A program made the translations under genes and the position numbers. Shown piece after piece: positions 11,256-22,496 of a stretch of DNA of 64,000 bases (position 1 is the first letter of the stretch; each line of letters begins with the position of its first letter). The stretch spans positions 1,736,001-1,800,000 of the forward strand of contig OX467090.1 in assembly GCA_950106755.1 (NCBI GenBank), in the 5' to 3' direction. Under the pieces are notes generated by a model. The model did no database searches. It saw nothing but the letters and a program-made list of their open reading frames with translations, and had not been told where the DNA came from. Origin of the DNA: Climacium dendroides (taxonomy: Eukaryota > Streptophyta > Bryopsida > Hypnales > Climaciaceae).

Positions 11256-14200
11256 ATGATACAAAGTTTGGTTGACAATGTTCTCGGGGTGGCAAAAGAG
11301 TAAGGGCTCGACTGAGCTTTCTTTTCATGGCAATAGGGTTTTAGAGCGATCGTGATTCTGCAATCGAAAGATTTTCCTTCTTCCTTTGCTTTAAGAGGAG
11401 ACGAGTGCTTCTCAGGGCTCATCACCTCTGGTACATCCTCTCCATAGAACAGATTCTGAAGGGGAAGCTCTCCCTTAAAAGATTACCTGAGACTTAGTAA
11501 CCTCGTGATGTGATTTTAATGTGATATTTTCGAAGTGCAGGTCTATTAAAACGTTCAGCCACGAGTCTTTCAATCAGACAGTGAGGCTGATCAATGGTTT
11601 TTCGGCATTAGTGCTTGCTGTGCTACCCTTTCAGTCCAGTTTGGAGGGAATCCAAGGATGGGAGCTTCGTCCAAAGCTTCGAGCCCCTCGCCTATTGAGC
11701 TGGATGGAGGAGTGAGCACACGTTCCCTTCATTGTGATTACTTCAATGTTTCTGAAGACGATATAAGATTCCAAGTTGTTGTACTGAATCAAGAATGTCT
11801 ATGTATGTACTTTTTAGTTCTGAAAAGGGCTTACAATGTAGAGGAAGAGGAGAAGAGTTATGAAGCTGGTAATTCAAATCATCTGGAGGAGTTCTAGATA
11901 GAAATTGTTGCTCAAATTTGAGAAATTCTTGGTGGTGGTGGTGGTTGGGGTAAATCACTAATGAATGTTTGGTGCTATTGCAGTGGAGTTTCGTCGTTTA
12001 ATTCTTTTATACATGACTACGAATCTGACGATGATTTATACTACGAATCGGGATCAGAATCGGAGTATGAGGACAGTTTAGCTCCTTCATCTCCTTGTTC
12101 AACAACCTCTTTTGTATCCAGAGCCAGCAGCTTTGGTAGACACCGTCGGCACAGTGGGCTCTGGAAGAGACTGCTTCGAAGTGTATTTTGGCCTTTCCGC
12201 ATCTGGTATTTGCCATTCTCTTATCTCATTAGACCTACATATTCAATTTACCATATATATTGTTTTCCTTCATTTCTGAGTTCCAGCGCGAAGAAGCTCG
12301 GAATAAGGGAAAGGATATTAAATGTGTCTCTTTAGACATTTTAATATCTGTACGAGTGTAAGTTTGGGGAGAAATTTTGGGCTGTGTAGATCTTTGGGAG
12401 GGTCAAATCTGTTGAGATGAAATTTGTGTCACAATGTGTGATATCCTTATGCAACTTCAAAATGGGAGGTTGTGAGGTAGGGGGCTGTAAAAGCGACCCT
12501 TTAAGAGCTGATTTGCATTTTGGGGAAGCTAAACTGCTTAAAATATTTTTCAGTAAATTTTTGTGGTAAGAAAAATGGAATTGGCATCTAACCCAAGTCG
12601 TTTCATATTTTCTGGATCTTCATGGAATTAGATGTGAATTTTTGAAGTTGAAAACACAGTGGTTTCTAAAAGCGACCCCCTCCTGAAATGTACACTTCTG
12701 GTACATGTTAGAGGCAAAATGTACCAGATTGCTTTTAGAGACAGATCGCTTTTACAGCCCCCTACCTTAGTTCATTATTGAAGGGACAGCAGATAACCTC
12801 ATTTCTATTCAAAGAACAGTGGCCACAGACATTTTGCCTAGTCATGTTTACACCACTTGCTAACAAGTCTAACCAAGTGTATGAATCGATGAGTTGCTGT
12901 TGGTAGCAGGGGTTGGTATAGGAGTTCAGATATAGCTCCCTAACGGTTTTAGTATCCTCCAGCTTGTCATTCTGACTCAATTATTTTATGTTTTGCTATT
13001 TTCTAAACTTTTTCTGAATGTATGTCGTCTGCCAGGGGCTGTGAAGCAACCGCTGCTTCCACACCCAGAGGTGTCAGAGAATTGAGACGAAGCTCCAGCA
13101 GCGGAAGCTTGCAACGCATGTATCGTGGAATGAAAGACTACATGATGCCAAAGCAATCTGTAGATCAAAGAAAGGGTGTGATCGAGGTTTGATGCATTTT
13201 CCCAAACTAGTAGGCTAGGATTTACTGGTGCTTTTTTTTACCACAATTCAGATAATACAAATGTTTTGAGTGTACCAGTAAAATGAACCGACACTGGAAG
13301 TTGATATGCCTATGTATAAGGTTAAAACACCCAATCCCGTCCCTGCACCCAATTCCGTCATGATGTACCGACAGAGTACACTGTTCCTACGAAAACGAAA
13401 ATGTTCACCCTTAGTACATCGTGACGGAATTGGGTACAGGGACGGGTTGGGTGCTTTTACCTTACACTGATTCTAATGCACAAGTCCCTAAACAGTCTTG
13501 TGGTTAGCGGATTCTTTCTTTTCTTTTTTCACGGATCTTCTAACCCGTGGATCACAAATCGTTGGTTTTTATCCAGGATATGCAATTTTGGGTGGAACTT
13601 TTAATTGAACGGGTTTTTGAGACTGTGCAAGCCCTCATACACTACGTCCTGTCACCCTTTAATACCCTGAAGCTGTTCATCAGCTGGCTTTTCTTCAGTC
13701 GTTTTCATTGTGAACCTGATAACCTTGTGGACACATCTACACTGGGTGATTCGAATCCAACCATTCAAAAGCAATCCAGACGCCAACAATCTTTGAACAC
13801 GGACGAGCGGACTTGTGAGGATGTAATTACTGCTTTGGGGTGAGTAGCATCCCTCTCTGTAGGATGTTCGCTTTGGATTATAGCTTCTTACCAATTTTCA
13901 AGACCCAGGCTCAAGAGTTCCACGCTGTGATTACTGAGATCTCTGGACGTTACAGGTACCCATACGAAGCATTGCGGGTGACTACTGAAGACGGTTATAT
14001 CCTCCTCCTCGAGAGAATCCCAAGGTATGTCACAGGAGTTAGGGTCAATTTTGGATTGCAAAGGCTTAAAATTTGAACCACCGTCATTTACACCTAGAGG
14101 TGGTGAGATACAACATGCTTAAACTATTTATTACATTTAGAACACCTTATGACACATTTGAGCTGATAAGTATCCAATCCACCACATAGAGGTAGCCTTG

Positions 14201-17076
14201 TTATGTCAAATAGTTTTAGCATGCCACATAGGAGCCATTTAAGCGTCACCTCTTCATATTCATTGAAGTCGACATTGAGCAAAACAAGGTAAAGCAAATA
14301 CAAAATGTTTTTTGCACCCATCAAGGTTTAGATTGTCTTGCTATCTGAAGTTAATTTTTTTTATAGGATTAGAATATGAATAAAAATCTGGTGGTACACT
14401 TATGGAATCTTATTGTAACACTTACGTATGGTATCCAATAGATTACATGGGTACAGATGGCATAAAATCTTGTGATTTTTGCTTGAATGTGACGGCAATA
14501 GGTTTTGTATTGTTTTGCAGGCCCAGTTCTCAGAAAGTCCTATATTTGCAACATGGTATGCTGGATTCATCTCTAGGGTGAGTAACCGCGTGATTTGGAT
14601 ACGATTTTGAGGATGTGCTTTGAGATTCAAATTGTATCTATTAGTTTCAGATTTCACGACTTTCTTTAACGACTCTTTCGCGGCATTTGCATTAGGTGGG
14701 TGTCGAATGGGGTCGTTGGCTCGCAGGCCTTTGCTGCATATGATCAAGGTACGTCCTTTGAGTCGTCACTATTACAATCTTGTCTTTGTTCCGTACTTTG
14801 GCTTGTTCTGACGCTATCTTATGAAGTTAGTGTACAGCACCGATTTAATTCTAATAGGAAACTCCCTCGTCTGAAAACCAAGGCGCGTTAAATCCTGCCA
14901 ATTGTAACGCCATTGAAGGCCGAGTCTAACGTAAATTCTGTCAATGAATCTAGGTTTCTCAACAGTTGGGTTCTTTACTAGTTTCACTAGTTTAAGCTAA
15001 AGTATTCACCGTATTTGCAGCGAAATTTCCAGTGAGACGTATGTGAAACGTAGTAAGTTAGACGTTGCTAAAATCTAGGAAAGCAAAGGGTGATCTGGGC
15101 GTGGCAACATTCTTTCCTTACTTTCCTTACCATTCAATTTATACTCATTTGCTCGTCTGTGCAGGCTATGATGTCTTTTTAGGGAATTTTCGAGGTTTGG
15201 CATCTAGAGAGCATGTGAATCCAAATATCTCCGCTCGAAGGTAAATAACCCTCGCCTGTTTCGATTGTACTCTAGGCAAATTGTCTTCCTCTCATGCCCT
15301 CTGGCTCTCTCTCTGTGGCTTAGATTCCTCTTCGTATTTCTTAGTCCAGGAAGCAGATAAGGTAGAGGATATTAATGCAGGCGTGTGCTTTCATTGGGAG
15401 ATCACTATAGCACTCCCGAGAGATCACTTTGGATAAGAGAACCTAACTCCCTTGAGATCGAAATTTTACCACTCAATGTATGATCATTTCTTACGCAATC
15501 ATTCAAAGTGGGAGGTTGTAGGTCAATAGTGAAGGGATAAATAGACATTCCCATTTCCGTTCAAAGACCAATGGCCGTAGACAATTAGCTGAGTCGTACT
15601 TTCACCATGTGCTACCACGTCTAACGAAGTGTATAAATAGATGAATTCTTGTGGGCAAGAGGGGTCAGAATAAGAGTCAGAATAACGTCCACAATAGATT
15701 TAGTATTCACTACATTACGTGGCTGATTTGTTTTCTGCAACAGTTATTGGCACTACTCCGTGAACGAGCACTGCACGCAAGATATTCCAGCAATGTTAAC
15801 AAGAATCCACCAAATCAAAATGGCGGATCTGAAAGACATCGTCTTGGACGAGAGCCTTTCCAACTCCTTGAATTCGGGACTTCCGTACTCAGTGTGTGGA
15901 GTAGCACACAGCTTGGGAGGAGCTTCAATCCTAATGTATGTGGTAACGCGCAGACTAGAGGAAAAGCCTCACTACCTATCACGCCTGGTCCTCCTTTCAC
16001 CAGCAGGTTTTCACGAGGAAGCACCCCTGTTTTGCTGGCTCATGAAATACGCTTTCCCTATCATATCTCCCATAGTGCAACCCATCCTTCCAGGGTTGTA
16101 CATCCCCACTCGGTTCTTCAGGGGCTTATTCAACAAGCTCGCTAGAGACCTTCAGAACTACCCTGCAGTGGGCGGCTTGGTGCAAACTCTTGTGAGCTCG
16201 GTAGTTGGAGGGGACGCCTCCAACTGGGTGGGGGTACTTGGCATGTCACACTACAACATGAACGACATGCCGGGATTATCCTTCATCGTGGCTCAACACT
16301 TGGCGCAGATGATGCGCAAGAACCGGTTCACCATGTTCGATTTTGGAAGCGCGCAAGCCAACGTAGCAGCTTATGGTACGCGGGAGCCCCTGGACATCGC
16401 TGCTCACTACAAGGTAATTGACATTCCAGTGGATTTGGTGGCTGGCAGGAAAGACATGGTGGTGCCTCGCTCCATGGTGAAGCGGCACTACCGAACGCTG
16501 AAAGAAGCGGGATGCAAAGCTTCGTATGATGAGTTTGATTATGCGCATTTGGACTTCACATTCTCCCATAAAGAGGAGCTTCAGGATTATGTCATGTCGC
16601 GTCTTTTGCTCGTCACCCCTCCACGTATCAACAAGATGCGAAGCTTGAGCAAATCGAACTCACCTTTGACGAGAAAATCTTTCAAAAAGCCAAGGATAGT
16701 GGTAGACTCAGACGAAGCTCTTGGGGAGCCAACTGATACCCGAACAAAGAGATCCAGAGGTCACGTGAAGCCGGAGTCTTCACCATCAAACTTGCAGACA
16801 CAGCTTGACAGTGAGATCGTTCATAACAAGAATAATTCGGATGTTTATCTTGGACTTAGTACTGTTACTGCTGGCTCAGTGGCGACACCATCTCATGAAG
16901 AGAGTATCCAGGAACCCCAACCCGTTGTGCTTGAATACTTTGATGATTCCAGTTTTTTTGCGTTTCCGTCTAAAGAGGTGGTGTCCATTATGTCACGGCG
17001 AATCTCCAGAGGTGGTATCCATAGCACCGATGTCGTCAAGCAAGGCTTTGATGCGAGGGGCAGTTCAGAGACGTGA
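11256..17076 (+). CDS. Plant alpha/beta-hydrolase lipase, membrane-associated, ten exons
   Basis: Predicted 812-aa lipase of a plant family that acts on acyl lipids; the substrate is unknown. Exons: 11256-11299, 11541-11711, 11984-12205, 13036-13186, 13577-13839, 13956-14024, 14521-14577, 14696-14748, 15165-15240, 15744-17076. All introns are GT-AG and the phases join without a break. Visible features: N-terminal hydrophobic stretch (residues 31-45), acidic/Ser-rich linker (about 80-115), hydrophobic segment (about 197-235), lipase-associated region with YPYEALRVTTEDGYILLLE (285-303), oxyanion-type LQHGMLDSS (316-324), GYDVFLGNFRG (344-354), nucleophile Ser425 in AHSLGG, Asp606 in AGRKD and His637 in YAHLDF, a plausible catalytic triad. 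The start is supported by family-like MIQSLVDNVLGVAKES. The tail after about residue 655 is a long, charged, Ser-rich extension compared with the roughly 700-aa angiosperm relatives I recall. The exon 3 donor (GTATTT) is the weakest junction. Confidence 0.9.
12395..12957 (+). repeat. Intronic dispersed repeat, copy 1 (split by a MITE)
   Basis: In lipase intron 3. The parts at about 12395-12473 and 12770-12957 together match intron 9 (15440-15705): TTGAGAT.GAAATTT, CAATGT.TGAT, GGGAGGTTGT, GAAGGGA, TTCAAAGA.CA.TGGCC, AGTCTAAC.AAGTGTAT and TTTAGTAT. The repeat is interrupted exactly by the TAAGGTAGG MITE at 12474-12769. No known family recognised. Confidence 0.65.
12474..12769 (+). mobile_element. 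TAAGGTAGG-family MITE, copy 2, in lipase intron 3
   Basis: 296 bp with near-perfect TIR GGTAGGGGGCTGTAAAAGCG and its inverse ending CCCCCTACCTTA. Closely related along its whole length to 4743-5039, including the GGCATCTAACCCAAGTCG block and the GTACA palindrome. It sits inside the older intronic repeat and, if transcribed, would form a long hairpin within the intron. Confidence 0.85.
13317..13464. mobile_element. 148-bp foldback MITE in lipase intron 4
   Basis: Nearly the whole element is an inverted repeat with arms of about 55 bp. Left begins TAAGGTTAAAACACCCAATC, continues with CCGTCCCTG, CACCCAATTCCGTCA and GATGTAC; the right arm is the inverse ending GTGCTTTTACCTTA. The TAAGGT edge resembles the TAAGGTAGG family but the interior is unrelated. 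Confidence 0.8.
15440..15705 (+). repeat. Intronic dispersed repeat, copy 2 (uninterrupted)
   Basis: In lipase intron 9. Matches the split copy in intron 3 of the same gene but lacks the MITE: GGGAGGTTGTAGGTCAATAG runs straight into GTGAAGGGA. It therefore serves as an approximate pre-insertion site. Confidence 0.65.
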
Positions 17077-17490
17077 CGCCCTGTAGTCTAGGATGTAGTC
17101 TAAGATCAAGTACAATAGTGTCGAATTTAGCAGGTTCAGGTGTTGAGAAGAGACCACAACAAGCTCGTTGTCACAACCTTATAGGAGCTGATGATTATTT
17201 TCGAAAAAACTTTTTTTTGTATATAGGCAGGCTGTCGCAGGGCTGAGTGCTTGATACTGAATTCTGAAAGAGAACCCAAGTCTGACTTTGAAGTCATTGA
17301 TGTGAGGCGGTCCCTTCAGACTTCTCAACGTGTAACATTACGAGTTGCCAAAGGCATCAATTGTACCAGAACTTGGCCGTTCTATTTTTTCAATGTGTTA
17401 TCGTGTAGGTTAGTAACGTGGTTGGTACGGTTTGCTGCATGTAGACATTATCTGCAGGTACAAATTTGTATTGATATGGTATTGTCCTTC
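17077..17490. other. 3' flank of the lipase gene
   Basis: Contains the probable 3' UTR. No canonical AATAAA was seen close to the stop codon, so the polyadenylation site is not placed. Confidence 0.4.
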
Positions 17491-17494
17491 ATAC

Positions 17495-18005
17495 GCAGCG
17501 TATCTTGATTTTGAGCTACAGTGAGGTTCTCCAATGCTTTGTGGTTGCATCAGAGGGACAAAAAGTTTAGATTGCCAAATATTAGGGTTTGAGAATACCG
17601 GGAGCAAGTACAGTCCCGTCCCTTTCTTTTGAATTCAGAGCTTGGATTCGAGCTGTTCAGTAGATTGGCAGAATTTCCAAGGTGGGCAATTCTATGTTTC
17701 GTAGTTGCACCAGAACGACGAAGGGTTGATAAATACTCAAACTGCGAAGTATTCGGGTTTGAGAACACTTGGAGGTCTCCGTTACAAGTGAAGCTCCATC
17801 CCTTTCTTTTGTAATCAGAGCTCTAATACGATTCCTGTTCAGTAGATTAGCAGAATTTCCAAGTTGGGCAGTTCTATGCTTCGTAGTTGCACCAGAACGA
17901 CAAAAGGCTGATAAAAAACCAAACTGCGAAGTATTAGGGTTTGAGAATACCCGGAGCTGTTCATTTACAAGTGATGTTCTCTCCCTTTCATTCGTTATCG
18001 GATCT
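17495..18005 (+). repeat. About 180-bp tandem repeat upstream of the NYN gene, nearly three units
   Basis: Units begin at TCAGAG, 17635 and 17815, with the third boundary at 17998, giving spacings of 180 and 183 bp. A shorter diverged unit occupies about 17495-17634. Shared blocks include TTCAGTAGATT.GCAGAATT, TTCGTAGTTGCACCAGAACG, AACTGCGAAGTATT.GGGTTT and TCCCTTTCTTTTG. Two of the units carry the telo-box-like TTAGGGTTTGAGAATAC (17582 and 17933). The last repeat ends 66 bp before the NYN ATG, so the array probably contains the promoter or start site. Confidence 0.85.
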
Positions 18006-18070
18006 CTGATGCAACTGTTGTTAATTAGATTAAAGAATTTCAAATTTTTTCAATCCGATGCATCGTTAGA

Positions 18071-20270
18071 ATGGCGCGCCACGGGCGGTTCCTTGCCCAA
18101 ACCCTCCTTTCGAAGCTCACACTTCCAATTCCCTTGAAATCACCTTCCTACGGAATTCGGAGCTTATGTACTGAACTACCGACGTCATCAGCTTTGTCAC
18201 ATCCCGAGGACGAGGAGACGAAGCAGGACAGGTCACGAAGAGTAGCCGTGTTTTGGGATTTGGACAACAAGCCACCGAAGAATGTGCCTCCGTACGATGC
18301 AGCGGTGCGCCTCGTAGAAACGGCGGCTGGGTTCGGGGAAGTGGTGGATGTGGCCGCTTACGCCAATCGGTATGCGTTCACGTATCTGCCGCGTTGGGTG
18401 AAGGAGCAACGCAGGGAGCGGAAGCAACTGGATCGGTTGGAACGAGCTGGAATCGTCAAGGTGAGCGTGAATCTCCATGTACATTTAAATTAGGTTAGTT
18501 CATGTTGCGCTTTGGTGTTTCAGAATTTCTCTTGAGGTTTCGCCGCGATGGTAGGTCGAGTGGAGAATTGCAGAGGTTTTAGGATTAGGGTTTAGGGTTT
18601 AGGGCCGATGTACTTCAAGTGATACCTTTGCATAATTTCTGTCACAAGAGTGGCAAAATATGAGGGCAAAACTTTACAACAGGTGGAGCACAGGAAAGAT
18701 TATTTTAAGGTATTTTTGCACTCGGGTGTGTGGAGAGGTGTCAACAAAGAGGATCTAATCCAAAGGTGTCTGCAATGGTGTTAAGAGTTTAGGGTTCAGG
18801 GTTTTGTGGCGTTTTGTTTGGCCATGCTGCGGATGTTCTATGAATCGTCATGTGCTTCTCATTGCGTCGTCATTTGTACGAGTCTGTATTGGGCTGTGCA
18901 AGGAGTTTGGTGATTGGGTGAATGTTTTTCCGGTAGAGTGTATTCTGTAGCGGAGAAGATGATCAAAGGAATCCGATTACTGTTATTTTTGTCTCAGTGG
19001 CTAACTAATGATGATGATGTGCAGCCGTCCGAGCCTTACGTTTGCGGCTACTGTGGGCGGAAGTGCAAAACCAACGAGAAATTGAAGAAACATTTCCGGG
19101 ACTTGCACGAGAGGGAGCGGAACAAGCGAATGAATCGGCTGAATTCGTTGAAAGGAGGCAAGCGTGATAAGTTTCGAGCCAGTTTATCTGAAAAGGAAGT
19201 AAGGTATGTTGAGCTGGCTTTTCTTTCCTCGTGGTATTAGAATCAGGGATGAATGCATGTTGTGTCTTCCCTAATCTTTACAAGCCTGAAGAAAATTCAC
19301 CTATATTCTATGACTGTTCGAGATGAGATTTTTCTTAACCCTTACAGAACAGAGGTTTCGTGGTTATTATAATGGCCTATTCGATTGACCTTATTGTGAA
19401 AAATAAAAAGCAGCCGGGGCTAAAGTTTATATCACTACAATCGATGAAGAACATTGCATCTGTTGGTCAATAGTACATAAAATCGAACAAAAGAGAGTCT
19501 CCATTCAAAGGACTCAATGGTGGTAAAAATACATGCAAATTATCCTTTTTTCTGTGGCTGTTTGAGGTGCGATTTTTCTATATGGTCTCGACTGTGTGCT
19601 GATGTTCTTGCTCTGTATCAGATACAAGAATGCAGCACGAGAGGTGATAGTGCCCAGAGTAGGATACGGACTTGCAAGTGAGTTACGAAGGGCCGGAGTG
19701 TATGTCAGAATGGTGAGTGACAAGTCCCAAGCGGCCGACGAGGCCCTCAAGCTCCACATGCACAGGTCCATCAGAGAAGGGATCGATTGCCTGTGTCTCG
19801 TGTCAGATGACTCTGACTTCTCCAACATCCTGAAATTGGCGCAGTCTAAAGATCTTCATACAGTTGTTGTGGGTGACACTTCGAGTCTGACCAGATTTGC
19901 AGATGACCAATTCTCATGGCAACAAGTGGCCTCCGGAACGGCTTTGGCTAGAGCCAACGAAGTCCACGGCCAGTGGTCCTTCCAGGATGGGTTTCAGGAT
20001 CAAGAGTATTTTGAGGAAACCTATGAACAGCGAAGAGTGCGAGCTAGAAACCTTGGCCTCAGCTACTCACACTCTGATAGTGAAGAAGATGATCTTGAGG
20101 ATGTCAATGAAGAGGGGGAATCTATAGTTTCTGAGGGGGATGAAGAAGTGTGGCCTATGGAAAGTTCAGTCAATCAAAACCGTGAGAAGAAAGTGCTCAC
20201 ACGCAGTGATTTTTGGTGGTTACCAGCTTTGGATGATGAAGCTCCACCTGAACATACTAAATCCGGGTAA
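18071..20270 (+). CDS. NYN-domain putative ribonuclease with C2H2 zinc finger
   Basis: Predicted 405 aa. Exons 18071-18460, 19025-19203, 19622-20270, all GT-AG. Residues 1-55 are rich in Arg/Ser/Leu and poor in acids at first, like a mitochondrial or plastid transit peptide. A NYN (PIN-like nuclease) core starts at VAVFWDLDNKPPK (58-70, Asp63 and Asp65) and resumes in exon 3 with VGYGLASELRRAG, VRMVSDKSQAAD and CLVSDDSDF (Asp252, Asp253, Asp255), the acidic residues expected at a metal site. Between the halves lies a C2H2 finger, Cys137-x2-Cys140-x12-His153-x4-His158. The tail is strongly acidic and ends near SDFWWLPALDD. Plants have proteins with this same split NYN/zinc-finger order; RNA cleavage is inferred from the fold. 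A strong GT donor (GGGTAAGAAG) overlaps the stop codon, so an alternative last exon is possible. Confidence 0.88.
18582..18603 (+). repeat. Short interstitial telomere-type repeat in NYN intron 1
   Basis: ATTAGGGTTTAGGGTTTAGGG: three TTTAGGG-type heptamers in intron 1. Too short for a telomere; either a scattered telo-box cluster or a repair scar. Confidence 0.6.
19465..19540 (+). repeat. Partial third copy of the intronic dispersed repeat
   Basis: NYN intron 2 carries GGTCAATAGT, then CATTCAAAG.AC.CAATGG, in the same order and orientation as the copy in lipase intron 9. The match is short and diverged. Confidence 0.4.
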
Positions 20271-20531
20271 GAAGAGAGGAGCAGACATTTGGAACCCCAT
20301 TACATGGTGTCCCTTACACTCCCATCACATTTTTTGCAGATCTATTGTAGGCTGTGATGCTTTGTTTCCTTAGGAACACTGGAAGACGCTCAATTTTAAT
20401 GTGCAAATTTCACAGCGAGTGAAATGCACAATGCAGCATACTTCGTTACTAGCTAGCCATGTATACTCACCTTTTTTTCTTAGAAAGAGCGCAGCTAGAG
20501 ACACAGAAGTTACCCTGAATTTAAGTTTCTA

Positions 20532-20643
20532 GGATGAAGAAGTATTGTTGGATCCACGGAATACCGGAATTTCTACAGTTCAACATTGTCGTTCCGTCCC
20601 GGGGATCACTGGACGACGCAGATCACGGCGGTTATTACAAGGT
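20532..20643 (+). other. Possible alternative last exon of the NYN gene
   Basis: If the donor at 20267 (overlapping the TAA) is used, an acceptor TTTCTAG at 20525-20531 would join phase-2 to an open stretch containing FNIVVPSRGSLDDADHGGYY, ending in a TAA shortly after 20643. This stretch is GC-richer than its surroundings. It may equally be 3' UTR. Only transcripts can decide. Confidence 0.3.
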
Positions 20644-21097
20644 GGGTGGCTGCTTATAAACTCTTGGGATTCATTTGATTTTCTTGTGGAAGCATTTTCG
20701 CTTGGACTAGATTTTTTTTCCTTTGTTTTCTCTTTTTCTTTTCTACAATGAGAACTGTAGCTAAGAACGGTTCGATGGTGGTTGTGATCCACTTCTGTAT
20801 AAATGCGTTTACCATATTAGCAGAACTTGCTGTGTAGAAGACTATCATTGTCATGATTTGCACAAATTTGATTATGTTCCGTTTGCTGTGTTGTTGAGAT
20901 ACAGGAGAACATTTGCTGACTGACAATCGATGTTGGGGGGGCGAGTTATTACTAAACGAGGTTGGAAGCCAAGCCAACTGCGGCATCAGATGATTGCAAT
21001 CTATTTACAGAAAAAGAGAAAGATCTCTACCTCACTACAGTACCTGGCTCTCTGTTCACACTAAATTAGACCACTTTTCTGTATTTTGGCTTCTTTC

Positions 21098-21103
21098 AAT
21101 AAA
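21098..21103 (+). terminator. Candidate polyadenylation signal for the NYN gene
   Basis: AATAAA within TTTCAATAAATATAATGC, about 830 bp past the stop codon and at the end of the GC-richer segment. Consistent with a long or spliced 3' UTR. Confidence 0.35.
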
Positions 21104-21436
21104 TATAATGCATCTGTGATTCATTTCTACAGGGGGGGGAGGGGGGGACCGTCTGGGGGAGACTTAAATTTACTCTCGGCAGAAATACCCGTTTTTATAC
21201 AGACAGAATGCCATGCGTAGCGTGTTTGAGAGTGACCAGATTTCCGGTGTGTAAATTTATCATTCCCTCTTCAGTTTGCTATGAGAATTCTGAAGTTACA
21301 AGCACCTGTTACGTATGACCAGATGCTTTGTCCCTAATATTTTTTAACAAATGGAAATCCCTAATGTTTTCACCAAATTATGTGAAGCCATGTTGCTGCC
21401 ACTACAGGAATCAGTACACCAGTGATCCCAGAAGTA

Positions 21437-21656
21437 CATTAATGATGATAAATAGTGTTACCCATACTAATTGTTTTAGAAATGCTATAAGTTTTTACTC
21501 TTCATAAATATTTTTATGAAAATCATAAATCCTAGTGTCATTCTAAGTGGGAAAACTCTATATCCATAGTTGGTAAAAATATTCATCGAGAGCAAAAACT
21601 TATGGCTTTTTATTAAAATAAATTAGTGTAGGTAATACTATTTATCATCATTAGTG
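21437..21656. mobile_element. 220-bp foldback MITE with TA target duplication
   Basis: Arms of about 65 bp: left starts CATTAATGATGATAAATAGT then GTTACC; right is the inverse ending ACTATTTATCATCATTAGTG. TA flanks both ends (21435-21436, 21657-21658), pointing to Tc1/mariner-type mobilisation. No coding capacity. Confidence 0.8.
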
Positions 21657-22496
21657 TAGTTTGTGGAATTTAGTGCAATATGCCACCTTCAAGACAAACA
21701 GGCATCAACTTTGGCTACCTTGAGAATGTAAGTAGCATCCAAAAAAATAGAAAAGAAGGATTTTGCAAGTTGTGAAGGATTATTGGGAGTAATAGAAACA
21801 GAAAATTGACTAAATAGATGCTAATTCCAATGTGGAGGAAGTTGCAAATTGGCTATCAAATTCCATTGTTTGTTGCAGTTCTGGCTAAAATGTCTCCATC
21901 AAAGGCCTTTATTTTACAATGTATTTGTAGCACAAGGATTTTTTGGGTAAAAACTCAGCTAATTTTAGCTAGTTTAGGGATCATTGCACTACACATTGTA
22001 AATTCATTTTCTCATGTGAAATACATAAGAGTTACAATACACGAGATTGGAGTTGTATTATGAAGAAATTGGAATTTTTTTTTGGACATTTAGATTGTGA
22101 ATTAGACTAGTTTTATCCATGAATTTGCAATGTGTATAGGAGAATAGTCCAAAATCAAACTAACCCCAATGCAGGGCCTTCATCACTACAAATTGGTGTT
22201 CAAATCTCCTCATTTCTACTAGTATTTAGTGTCATGTTATATTTAGTATTACTTTTCTAATTATTTGACTTTCTCTAATTTTCATTTAGTTGACAAATAG
22301 TGTTCAAGTCTAACATTTAATGTTGGTGACATTAGTTAGATATTCTTGACGTTCTACAGCACTACATGCTAGCATGAACCCCATAACTCAAACTTTGTTT
22401 GTAAAGAAGACTTAGGGACTTTATTTTTTTAGTAGAGTGCCATAATAGGAAGAAGTATGCAAACTTCAAAGTCCAAATGATGTTGTGTTGTGTTTG

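Noticed and set aside
15760..17076. Last lipase exon as an independent 438-aa intronless gene
   Set aside because: It would start at a GTG inside conserved lipase sequence and lack the oxyanion-hole region; the upstream exons join in phase.
18582..18603. Telomere-type repeats as a chromosome end
   Set aside because: Only three heptamers within an intron between well-supported exons.
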